Of a stretch of 64,000 nucleotides of DNA, positions 54,470 to 62,043 are shown piece by piece. A model generated the notes under the pieces. It ran no database searches, was not told where the DNA came from, and worked only from the letters and a program-made list of their open reading frames with translations. Every line of letters starts with the position of its first letter. Position 1 is the stretch's first letter. This DNA comes from Bacteroides intestinalis DSM 17393. Lineage in GTDB: Bacteria; Bacteroidota; Bacteroidia; Bacteroidales; Bacteroidaceae. The stretch is from contig NZ_ABJL02000008.1 in assembly GCF_000172175.1 (NCBI RefSeq), positions 3,224,001 to 3,288,000 on the forward strand. Direction: 5' to 3'. Made by a program: the position numbers and the translations under genes.

Positions 54470-54562
54470 TGCCAGAGTTGTGCCACGGCCTTGGCACAGT
54501 TTTGCCATCACCTTGGCAAGACTATGCCATGCTCATGGCACAACTGTGCCAAAGCGATGGCA
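54470..54562. repeat. Tandem palindrome array C: TGCCA/TGGCA words every 11 bp
   Basis: Nine five-base words start at 54470, 54481, 54492, 54503, 54514, 54525, 54536, 54547 and 54558, a step of exactly 11 bp throughout. The order is TGCCA, TGCCA, TGGCA, then TGCCA and TGGCA alternating, so from 54481 on it is four 22-bp palindromic units. The six bases between words vary freely. The array begins 4 bp past the M13 stop codon and lies before that gene's terminator, so it is in the 3' untranslated region. Confidence 0.97.
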
Positions 54563-54566
54563 AGAC

Positions 54567-56603
54567 TTACCAAATAGAGACACGTTCTGCCACCGGTACG
54601 TACATCGGATCTTTCTCTGTAATGCCGAATGCCTCATACCATGCTGCAATGTGCGGCAATGCAGCGTCTACACGCCATTTGCCCAAAGAGTGCACGTCGA
54701 TCTTCGTCAATTGCAGGATGGCTTCGGGACGAGTATTGTTAGCCCAAACATTGGCATAAGCCAGGAAGAAACGCTGTTCGGGAGTGAAACCGTCCTTTAC
54801 TTCCAGCGGAGCGGCAGCGGTAGCCTTCTTGAATGCCTGGTAAGATACTTGCAAACCTCCGTGGTCGGCAATGTTCTCACCCAGTGTCATACGACCGTTG
54901 GCATGTACCCCCGGTGCAACTTCGATGCTGTCAAAGAAAGCAACCATTACATCGGCACGTTTCTCGAAGTTCTTGGCATCTTCTTCCGTCCACCAATCTT
55001 TCAGATTACCGTCTTTGTCGTACTGACGCCCCTGGTCGTCGAAGCCGTGTGTCATCTCATGACCGATTACAACACCGATTGCACCGTAATTGAAGGCGTC
55101 GTCAGCATTCATATCGAAGAATGGATATTGCAGGATACCGGCAGGGAAACAGATTTCGTTCGTTGTCGGGTTGTAATAAGCGTTTACGGTTTGCGGAGTC
55201 ATCAACCACTCGTCTTTGTCCACCGGTTTACCGGCTTTGGCAACCATTTCGGCATATCCCCAAAGATTGGCACGTTTGATGTTGTTCCAATATGAATCGT
55301 CTTTGATCTCCAAGGTAGAGTAGTCTTTCCATTTATCAGGATAACCGATCTTCACGTGGAAAGTGGCCAGTTTCTCCTGTGCTTTCTTCTTGGTTTCGTC
55401 GCTCATCCAGGCAAGGTTGTTGATGCGTTCGCCCAAGCTGGTCTGAAGGTTCTTCACCAAAGATATCATACGTTCCTTGGCAGCAGCAGGGAAGTATTTC
55501 TCTACATACATCTGTCCTACGGCTTCACCCAGTGCGGAACTTACCACAGAAACGGCAGTCTTCCAACGGGGTTGCATTTCCTGCGTTCCGGACATGGTAC
55601 GTTCGTAGAAGTCGAAATTCTGTTGAGCCATCTCATCATTCAAATAACCGGCAGCTGAATCAATCAGTTTCCATTGCAGATAAAGAGCTTGCTGATCGAC
55701 GGGTAAGGTATTCAGGATGTTGGCAGCTTCAGCAACCGAAGCGGGTTGGCCGACAATGATCTCCTTCACATCTGTCAGGCCAAGACCTGAAAGGTAAGCG
55801 TCCCAGTTGAAAGTAGGATAATTCTTCTTCACCTCTTCCATGCTCATCTTATTGTAGTTAGCATGCGGGTCACGCAGTTCGGTACGAGAACGGAAAGCTT
55901 TAGCAAGACGGGTTTCCACGTCCATAACCACTTCCATACCTTTCTTGGCAGTAGCCTCATCGAAACCTGCCAACTGATACATTTTCTGTACATGAGTACG
56001 GAAGGCATCACGGATAGCGGTAGTAGAAGGATCAGTAGCCAGATAGTAATCGCGTTCGCCCATGCTCAAGCCGCTTTGATAAAGCTGCACGGCGTTCTCG
56101 TTACTGTTCATTTCGTCAGCAGCCACATAAAGGCCGAGGTAAGCACCGATGCCCTGTTTGCGCAGATCGGCGAGCAAAGCATAAACAGCTTCTTTATCTT
56201 TCAGGGAAGCAATCTGTTCCAGATCGGCTTTGATAGGAGCAACACCTTCCTTATTCAGCTTCACGCTGTCCATGACAATCTTGTAGAGGTCGCCTACCTT
56301 TTGCGCTACACTGCCTGCTTCGTGCTGAGTGGCAGCCAGTTCTTCAATCAGACCTTGTATCTGCTTACGATTATTCTCGGCAAGTTCTGTAAAAGAACCG
56401 TACTGTGAATACTCAGGTGAAAGTGGATGGCTTTCAATCCAACCGCCACAGGCGTACTGATAAAAACTACTCCCCGGAAGGGCAGTTGTGTCAAGATTGG
56501 CAAGCTGGATACCGGCTGTCATTTCAGCTTTCTGCTTGCCCGTACCACATCCCACCATCATAAGGCAAGCTGCGGCTAAAGGTAAATAATGAGTTACTTT
56601 CAT
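54567..56603 (-). CDS. M13-family zinc metallopeptidase (PepO/neprilysin-like) lipoprotein
   Basis: 678 residues. The lipobox M-V-G-C gives Cys19. The C-terminal catalytic domain has V-I-G-H-E-M-T-H-G-F with zinc ligands His515 and His519 and catalytic Glu516. The third ligand is in E-N-I-A-D-H-G-G, and N-A-Y-Y-N-P is the substrate-binding motif. The length fits bacterial PepO. It degrades peptides at the cell envelope. The C-terminal tryptophan (R-V-S-I-W) is typical of the family. The coding end is 4 bp from array C. Confidence 0.95.
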   Translation of the reverse strand: MKVTHYLPLAAACLMMVGCGTGKQKAEMTAGIQLANLDTTALPGSSFYQYACGGWIESHPLSPEYSQYGSFTELAENNRKQIQGLIEELAATQHEAGSVAQKVGDLYKIVMDSVKLNKEGVAPIKADLEQIASLKDKEAVYALLADLRKQGIGAYLGLYVAADEMNSNENAVQLYQSGLSMGERDYYLATDPSTTAIRDAFRTHVQKMYQLAGFDEATAKKGMEVVMDVETRLAKAFRSRTELRDPHANYNKMSMEEVKKNYPTFNWDAYLSGLGLTDVKEIIVGQPASVAEAANILNTLPVDQQALYLQWKLIDSAAGYLNDEMAQQNFDFYERTMSGTQEMQPRWKTAVSVVSSALGEAVGQMYVEKYFPAAAKERMISLVKNLQTSLGERINNLAWMSDETKKKAQEKLATFHVKIGYPDKWKDYSTLEIKDDSYWNNIKRANLWGYAEMVAKAGKPVDKDEWLMTPQTVNAYYNPTTNEICFPAGILQYPFFDMNADDAFNYGAIGVVIGHEMTHGFDDQGRQYDKDGNLKDWWTEEDAKNFEKRADVMVAFFDSIEVAPGVHANGRMTLGENIADHGGLQVSYQAFKKATAAAPLEVKDGFTPEQRFFLAYANVWANNTRPEAILQLTKIDVHSLGKWRVDAALPHIAAWYEAFGITEKDPMYVPVAERVSIW

Positions 56604-56621
56604 AAGATATAAATAATATTT

Positions 56622-56648
56622 AAGTGATAGCGTGATAAAGTGATAAGG
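56622..56648. repeat. Single arm of a GTGATA-type repeat
   Basis: Three degenerate 8-9 nt units (GTGATAGC, GTGATAAA, GTGATAAG) between the M13 start and the ABC-F stop. No inverted partner was found nearby. The unit is the same as in the inverted repeat at 58759-58857, about 2 kb away on the other side of the ABC-F gene. Confidence 0.7.
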
Positions 56649-56670
56649 GGAAGGTATTCACCATATCGTT

Positions 56671-58632
56671 TTATTGTTCTCGCTTGGCTTCTTCCAGTTC
56701 GGTAGAGACGGCATCCCACTCTTCCATCACAGAGTCGAGCTGTTGCTTCAGTTTCTGATGCTGCTCGTAAAGGGCCATATCCGAAGCTCCCTCAGGAGTT
56801 GCCATTCGGGCTTCGAGAATGGCGATGGCAGACTCGGTCTGTTCAATCTCCGATTCACAGTCAGCAACGCGACGTTCTAGTTTTTTGAGCTTCTTGTTCA
56901 GTTCCTTCTGTTCTTCGTAGGAAAGCTTGGCACCGGAAGATTGAGTGGCGGTATCCGTATTCTCTCTTCCACCGGAAGGTGAGGTAGAAAGTGCGGGTGC
57001 TTTCTGTAATTCGTTCAGGTGTTCTATCTGCTTCTTTTGCAGGAAGTCGTAGATGCCACCGAGGTGTTCTTTCACAATTCCACCACCGAACTCATATACT
57101 TTAGTCGCAAGTCCGTCCAGGAAATCACGGTCGTGGCTTACTAAAATGACTGTACCGTCAAATTCGCGGATGGCATCTTTCAGCACATCCTTCGAACGCA
57201 TATCAAGATGGTTGGTCGGTTCGTCCAGTATCAGGAAGTTCACGGGTTCCAGCAGGAGTTTGATCATTGCGAGGCGGGTACGCTCTCCACCGGACAACAC
57301 TTTCACTTTCTTATCAGAAGCTTCACCGCCGAACATAAAGGCACCGAGGATATCACGTATCTTCGTGCGGATATCGCCTACGGCTACGCGGTCGATGGTA
57401 TCAAATACAGTCAGGCTTTCATCCAAGAGTTGTGCCTGGTTCTGAGCGAAGTAACCGATCTGTACATTATGACCGAGGGTGAGCTTACCGGTATAGTCGG
57501 TGATTTCTCCCATGATACACTTTACCAGGGTGGATTTACCTTCACCGTTCTTACCTACGAACGCCACTTTCTCACCACGGTTTATGGTCAGGTTGACATC
57601 GTGGAAGATGACATGGTCGCCATAGGCCTTCCGGACATCCTCACAGATGACAGGGTAACTTCCGCTACGGCTGCTGCAAGCAAACTTCAGGCGCAATGCA
57701 GAGTTGTCTTCCTCGTCTACCTCGATGCGTTCTATCTTTTCCAGTTGTTTGATGCGGCTCTGCACCTGCACGGCTTTCGTGGCTTTATAGCGGAAGCGCT
57801 CGATAAAGGCTTCCGTATCTTCTATCTGTTTTTGCTGATTCTCATAGGCACGGAGTTGCTGTTCACGACGTTCCTTCCGCAGTACGACAAATTCGTCATA
57901 CTTCACTTTGTAGTCGTAAATCTGTCCGCAAGTAATTTCAATGGTACGTGTGGTGACATTATTGAGAAATGCACGGTCGTGACTCACCAATACCACGGCA
58001 TTGGCACGTGTGGAAAGGAAATTTTCAAGCCATTGGATACTCTCAATATCCAGGTGGTTGGTAGGTTCGTCGAGCAACAGCACATCGGGACGGCGAAGCA
58101 GGAGTTTGGCAAGCTCGATACGCATACGCCAACCACCGGAAAACTCACTGGTGGAGCGGTCGAAGTCTTCGCGGCTAAAACCTAAACCTTGCAGGGTTCG
58201 TTCTATTTCAGCACGGAAGTTGGTGCCGCCCATCATCAGGAAACGTTCGTTCTCATGAGTGAAACGGTCGATGAGTTTATGGTATTCTTCGCTGTCATAA
58301 TCGGTGCGTTCGGCAAGTTGCCGGTTCATGCGTTCGATGTCTGCTTGCATTTCGAAGATGTGTTCGAAAGCCAGTTCCGCCTCTTGCATCACGGTACGCT
58401 TATCACTGAGAATCATCACCTGTGGCAGGTAACCGATAGTACATTCGCGGGGAATGGCAACGACGCCGGAAGTGGGCTGCTGTAGTCCGGCCAATATCTT
58501 GAGCATGGTAGACTTACCCGCACCATTCTTGCCCACCAGGGCGATGTGGTCTTTTTTGTTGATTACGTAAGAGACGTCTTCGAACAGAGGGGTTGCATTA
58601 AATTCTACCTTCAGTCCTTCTACTGATATCAT
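56671..58632 (-). CDS. ABC-F family ATPase (ribosome-associated type)
   Basis: 653 residues, no membrane segments. Two ABC domains: Walker A G-K-N-G-A-G-K-S-T and G-K-N-G-E-G-K-S-T, signatures S-G-G-W-R and S-G-G-E-R, and Walker B ending D-E-P-T-N-H-L-D in both. The inter-domain linker (P-site tRNA interaction motif region) is at about 240-310 and charged. A C-terminal coiled coil (about 565-653) follows a low-complexity T-S-P-S-G-G-R-E-N-T segment, similar to Uup/YheS-type proteins. It probably rescues or tunes ribosomes; a resistance role is not indicated. Confidence 0.93.
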   Translation of the reverse strand: MISVEGLKVEFNATPLFEDVSYVINKKDHIALVGKNGAGKSTMLKILAGLQQPTSGVVAIPRECTIGYLPQVMILSDKRTVMQEAELAFEHIFEMQADIERMNRQLAERTDYDSEEYHKLIDRFTHENERFLMMGGTNFRAEIERTLQGLGFSREDFDRSTSEFSGGWRMRIELAKLLLRRPDVLLLDEPTNHLDIESIQWLENFLSTRANAVVLVSHDRAFLNNVTTRTIEITCGQIYDYKVKYDEFVVLRKERREQQLRAYENQQKQIEDTEAFIERFRYKATKAVQVQSRIKQLEKIERIEVDEEDNSALRLKFACSSRSGSYPVICEDVRKAYGDHVIFHDVNLTINRGEKVAFVGKNGEGKSTLVKCIMGEITDYTGKLTLGHNVQIGYFAQNQAQLLDESLTVFDTIDRVAVGDIRTKIRDILGAFMFGGEASDKKVKVLSGGERTRLAMIKLLLEPVNFLILDEPTNHLDMRSKDVLKDAIREFDGTVILVSHDRDFLDGLATKVYEFGGGIVKEHLGGIYDFLQKKQIEHLNELQKAPALSTSPSGGRENTDTATQSSGAKLSYEEQKELNKKLKKLERRVADCESEIEQTESAIAILEARMATPEGASDMALYEQHQKLKQQLDSVMEEWDAVSTELEEAKREQ

Positions 58633-58661
58633 AGTGTCAATGAATTTATCGTTCAGGGCTG

Positions 58662-58669
58662 CAAAGGTA
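58662..58669 (-). promoter_or_regulatory. Bacteroides -7 element (TACCTTTG) for the ABC-F gene
   Basis: Minus strand TACCTTTG, exact TAnnTTTG match about 30 bp before the ABC-F ATG. Confidence 0.6.
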
Positions 58670-58758
58670 ACGATTTCCTGTGGGATATGACATCGGAAGC
58701 CTATATTATTGTAACTCGTTGGCGGAATTCATTCACTTCTATACGGTAATGAACAAAA

Positions 58759-58857
58759 TGTGATAAGGTGGTAGGGTGATAAAGTGATAGCGGGATAACG
58801 CTCTGTGGTATATAGTGCAGCTACCTTATCGCCCTATCACCTTACCACCTTATCACT
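58759..58857. repeat. Imperfect inverted repeat with 7-8 nt units between the sensor kinase and ABC-F genes
   Basis: The left arm 58759-58798 reads GTGATAA, GGTGGTA, GGGTGATA, AAGTGATA, GCGGGATAA. The right arm 58825-58857 is its complement but lacks the AAGTGATA unit. The arms thus differ by exactly one unit, a sign of unit gain or loss after the inverted structure formed. Spacer 26 nt. Confidence 0.88.
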
Positions 58858-58890
58858 CTTGTATTCTTTTCTTTTCCGGTATGCACCAAC

Positions 58891-60384
58891 TTATTCTTCT
58901 ACTTTCAGCGGCAAGGTGATTGTAAAGCATGTACCCTTTCCGGGTGTGGACGTCACTTCGATCTTGCCTTCAAAACGTTTAACGATTGTTTTGCAAATGG
59001 ACAGCCCCAGGCCCGTGCCTTGCTTGAAAGAGTCTCCTTTGTAAAAACGGTCAAAAATATGTTCAAGCACTTCTCTTGACATACCTGTTCCGGTATCTTC
59101 CACAAATATATTTACATACCCGGAAGCGGCCGGTCGGTATCCGATACGAATATTTCCTTCGGAAGTAAACTTTATCGCATTGTTCACCAGATTGTTTATC
59201 ACCTGGCTCAACCGGGCGGGATCGGTATAAACAGTCACCTCCTGTCCGGGAAGGTCCAGCAGCAGTTCCACTCCTTCGCGCATATTTATCCTTTGCGCAC
59301 TGCCTATCTCATTCAATACCCGATGGAGGGAAACACTGCAAAAACTAAATTCCATGGTGTTTGACTCTATCTTGGAAAGGTCCAAGATATCGGAGATCAA
59401 GACCATCAACAGCCGGCTGTTCTTTTCAATCAGAGAGGTAAATTCGATGATATCTTCTTTGGTCAAGTCCGATTCGCCATAAGCCAGCAGAGAAGAAAAA
59501 CCTACGATAGCATTGAGTGGCGTACGTATTTCGTGACTCATATTGGCAAGAAAGATACTTTTTAGTTCGTCACTGCGCCGGGCTTTGCGCAAGGCTTCAT
59601 TCAGCCTTTCTTCGGTATCCTTATATTTCTGGGTACTCATGCAGATGCCGACAACGCGGAAAGGGGTTTCTTTCAACTGCCCGACGTAGGTGGACTGGGC
59701 TTCGAACCACTCCCAACTGCCGTCGTCACGGCGAAGACGGTATTCCACGGGGGCTTCATACAGACTGCCATCCAGTTGGAGGGTCAAAGCGTCAAATACC
59801 GACTGACGGTCATCGGGATGCATCAAATAAGCAAATTCTTCAGGAGTAAGAGTATAATCTCTTGTGGGAATACCCAAATATTCGAAGTAGCGGGGATCGA
59901 TAATCATAAGGTTACGCTCCATGTCGTAAGACCATTGGAATATCTGCGTGCGGCTCAGGGCGATGTTCAGCAGATGTTTTCGGGTACTTTCTTCCAGCAC
60001 GTTGCGGTAGTAAAGTACGATTCTTACCAGCCGGTTTTCCTCATATATGCCCATCAGAGCACCTTGTATAAGAAAACTAATATGTCTCTTTGGTTCAAGC
60101 ATGAAGCAATTGGAAGACAAGTGGATAATGCTCTGACGGCCTTCATGCAGATCCTGTAGGTAACGGGGCAGGACGTTCTCTCGGTCCTGCACCACTTCTA
60201 GCATGTCGACGACGGGCTTTCCAATGATGTCCGCATCCTGTTGAAGTTCATCACTCATCTGCTTGTTCATACGCCAGATGCGGTCTTCAAGATCGATCAT
60301 GACAATGCTTACGGGCCATACATCGAACAATTGTTCGGCAATGGCGTTCACTATCCGTACTTCCTGAGGTATATCGGGGTTCAT
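58891..60384 (-). CDS. Cytoplasmic PAS-domain sensor histidine kinase
   Basis: 497 residues from the ATG at 60384 (M-N-P-D-I-P-Q-E); an in-frame ATG at 60441 would add an unlikely 19-residue leader. There is no membrane helix. A first PAS-like domain (about 20-125), a second PAS with PAC region (about 150-265, W-E-W-F-E-A-Q-S-T-Y-V), then the dimerisation box A-N-M-S-H-E-I-R-T-P-L-N-A-I with the phosphoacceptor His. The ATPase domain has N-L-V-N-N-A-I-K-F-T, D-T-G-T-G-M and G-T-G-L-G-L-S-I-C-K. It senses a cytoplasmic signal. No response regulator is adjacent; the divergent AraC gene is 222 bp away and may or may not be related. Confidence 0.93.
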   Translation of the reverse strand: MNPDIPQEVRIVNAIAEQLFDVWPVSIVMIDLEDRIWRMNKQMSDELQQDADIIGKPVVDMLEVVQDRENVLPRYLQDLHEGRQSIIHLSSNCFMLEPKRHISFLIQGALMGIYEENRLVRIVLYYRNVLEESTRKHLLNIALSRTQIFQWSYDMERNLMIIDPRYFEYLGIPTRDYTLTPEEFAYLMHPDDRQSVFDALTLQLDGSLYEAPVEYRLRRDDGSWEWFEAQSTYVGQLKETPFRVVGICMSTQKYKDTEERLNEALRKARRSDELKSIFLANMSHEIRTPLNAIVGFSSLLAYGESDLTKEDIIEFTSLIEKNSRLLMVLISDILDLSKIESNTMEFSFCSVSLHRVLNEIGSAQRINMREGVELLLDLPGQEVTVYTDPARLSQVINNLVNNAIKFTSEGNIRIGYRPAASGYVNIFVEDTGTGMSREVLEHIFDRFYKGDSFKQGTGLGLSICKTIVKRFEGKIEVTSTPGKGTCFTITLPLKVEE

Positions 60385-60606
60385 AGGATTATGTTTATCG
60401 TGTAGGGTGACAAAGGTCGGGCATAAACAGGTAGTTGGCAAACAAACCGGAAGAAATCAATATTCCATTTTGGCACAGATATATTCCATCGTTCACACCT
60501 TTACATCTTTTAACGGGACAGAAAGAGATAAAGAGTCGGATTTAACGGTTATTCCTGTTGATTATATACCGATATCTTTCAATTTTGCATACCTAAAAGG
60601 AAAGAG

Positions 60607-61452
60607 ATGAGCATAAGTAAATTCAATATACATGCAGGCTTCACTGCTTACAAGTGTATCACAGTTCATAAGTTGGAACCTTTATTGGAGAAATCCTATA
60701 AGACAGAGGGAGGGATTTTTGTCCTCTGCAGCAAAGGTTCCCTGAAAACAATCATCAATCATACCGAATACCGGATTCGGGCGAATGAGTTGATAGCGCT
60801 TCCGCCAGAGAGTTTCGTACAGTTGCTGGCAGCGTCGGATGATGTGGAGATCCATACTGTCATGTTTTCACAACAACTGATCCAGAACGCGGGGATGGGT
60901 AAGAATATGATGGATAAGTTCCACATCATCGGCAAGCACTATGTTTTCCCGCTGTCGGAGGTGGCTTCCATGCTATATGCGGAAATGTTTACGTTTCTAT
61001 CGCACCTTTATAAAGAGATAGGGGAGAATTTGAGTGAAGCTATGTCCCAGTCGTTCCTGAGCCTGATGTTACAGGGGGTGTCCGAGCTTTGTCCGGAACA
61101 GGCGAAGCTGATAGAAACGCCGGGTAGCAGGCATTTCCAGCAGTACCGGATTTTTGTCAGACTGGTACATGCAGACTATGCCCGGGAGCATCAGGTGGCG
61201 CATTATGCTAGGAAGATGAATATGCAGCCATCAGCCCTTTGCCGGCTTGTCAAGAAAGAGTCGGGGCATACGGCAATGGAAATTATCAATCAGACACTCA
61301 TCATGGATGCCAAGACACAACTGCGCACGGAGAATACACCGGTGAAGGATATTGCACTGGGTCTGGGGTTCAATAATGCAGCTTTCTTCAATAAGTTTTT
61401 TAAGAAACATACGGGGGTGACGCCGCAGATGTTTCGGAATTCGATGAGATAG
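60607..61452 (+). CDS. AraC-family transcriptional regulator
   Basis: 281 residues. The N-terminal part (about 1-150) is a cupin-like ligand domain (L-C-S-K-G-S-L-K-T-I-I-N-H-T-E-Y). The C-terminal pair of helix-turn-helix motifs covers about 185-281 (V-A-H-Y-A-R-K-M-N-M-Q-P-S-A-L-C-R-L-V-K, then I-A-L-G-L-G-F-N-N-A-A-F-F-N-K-F-F-K-K-H-T-G-V-T-P). A-G-G-A-A-A-G-A-G just before the ATG is one of the better ribosome-binding sites in the window. The divergent gene is a sensor kinase. Target and ligand unknown. Confidence 0.92.
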   Translation: MSISKFNIHAGFTAYKCITVHKLEPLLEKSYKTEGGIFVLCSKGSLKTIINHTEYRIRANELIALPPESFVQLLAASDDVEIHTVMFSQQLIQNAGMGKNMMDKFHIIGKHYVFPLSEVASMLYAEMFTFLSHLYKEIGENLSEAMSQSFLSLMLQGVSELCPEQAKLIETPGSRHFQQYRIFVRLVHADYAREHQVAHYARKMNMQPSALCRLVKKESGHTAMEIINQTLIMDAKTQLRTENTPVKDIALGLGFNNAAFFNKFFKKHTGVTPQMFRNSMR

Positions 61453-61505
61453 CGGGGATACAGAAAAAGAACGTATATCTCCACATTCCCAGCAAGCGAA
61501 GATAT

Positions 61506-61694
61506 TTATTTCATCTTTCGCTGCTTTGCCTTACGAAGCAGACGTCGGGCAGGAATGGCTTTTATTTCACCATCAGGTGTACCCACTATCACAGTTTCGT
61601 TCCGCTGTGCTTTTTTCTCAAGCATGCGTTGCTCGGCCAGTGCCAACCCATAGTGCAATTTCTCGCTTAATTCCTTCCACTCATCGTTTGACAT
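61506..61694 (-). CDS. Small hypothetical protein (62 residues)
   Basis: M-S-N-D-E-W-K-E-L-S-E-K-L-H-Y-G-L-A-L-A-E-Q-R-M-L-E-K-K at the start suggests one amphipathic helix. The middle (V-I-V-G-T-P-D-G-E-I-K-A-I-P-A) could form a short beta hairpin, and the end is strongly basic. I do not recognise the family. It overlaps a 35-codon ORF upstream by 14 nt, the arrangement of a coupled two-gene unit. Too small to judge codon bias. Confidence 0.6.
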   Translation of the reverse strand: MSNDEWKELSEKLHYGLALAEQRMLEKKAQRNETVIVGTPDGEIKAIPARRLLRKAKQRKMK

Positions 61695-61788
61695 AACTTT
61701 CTATGGTTTTAAAGAGTTCTACTTCATACATCCGTGTCGGAAGAGTAGGACCGCCTTCAGCAACAATAACGCGGTTCTCCTTCAGCAT
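61681..61788 (-). CDS. Very small hypothetical protein (35 residues) coupled to the 62-residue gene
   Basis: M-L-K-E-N-R-V-I-V-A-E-G-G-P-T-L-P-T-R-M-Y-E-V-E-L-F-K-T-I-E-S-Y-V-K-R. The stop lies inside the start of the 62-residue gene (14-nt overlap). The composition is protein-like, with a beta strand and an alternating helix. It could be a genuine small protein, or the remnant of a longer one. Nothing identifiable lies in the 255 bases up to the next gene. Confidence 0.4.
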   Translation of the reverse strand: MLKENRVIVAEGGPTLPTRMYEVELFKTIESYVKR

Positions 61789-62031
61789 ATTCTTAGTAAG
61801 AATTTAGAGTTGCTAACATTTTCACCGCAGCAGCTGCGACAAAGATAAAGAAACTCCCCCAACTCATGCACCACAAGCCATTATTTTTCAATTCCTCTCT
61901 GTCCTGTCCGGAGAAACAAGTATACAGAAAAGTGTCCCTATCGCAAACCTTTTATGCTGCAAACGAGTTAAATAAGAAGTTATAGAGACTTTTTACGAAA
62001 AATACAACTACGTGCATTTGATAATAATCCC

Positions 62032-62039
62032 TATGTTTG
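62032..62039 (+). promoter_or_regulatory. Bacteroides -7 element (TATGTTTG) abutting the DUF3943 start
   Basis: An exact TAnnTTTG match only 4 bp before the ATG at 62044. The predicted transcript start would fall on or next to the start codon, which means either leaderless translation or an unused match. Confidence 0.4.
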
Positions 62040-62043
62040 CATC

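Noticed and set aside
54480..55295. 271-codon plus-strand ORF over array C and the M13 gene
   Set aside because: Antisense shadow of the M13 peptidase; it begins inside the palindrome array and has low-complexity, non-protein-like composition.
57208..58185. 325-codon plus-strand ORF opposite the ABC-F gene
   Set aside because: The opposite strand carries both Walker motifs and ABC signatures in the correct order; the plus-strand reading has no recognisable feature.
58759..58857. Rho-independent terminator or IS remnant between the sensor kinase and ABC-F genes
   Set aside because: The arms are made of repeated units, no T-run follows, and there is no transposase fragment or target duplication. 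It belongs with the other unit-built inverted repeats.
60442..60606. tRNA or array in the gap between the sensor kinase and AraC genes
   Set aside because: No cloverleaf-compatible stems, no repeated words at constant spacing; only an A/T-rich promoter-like region.
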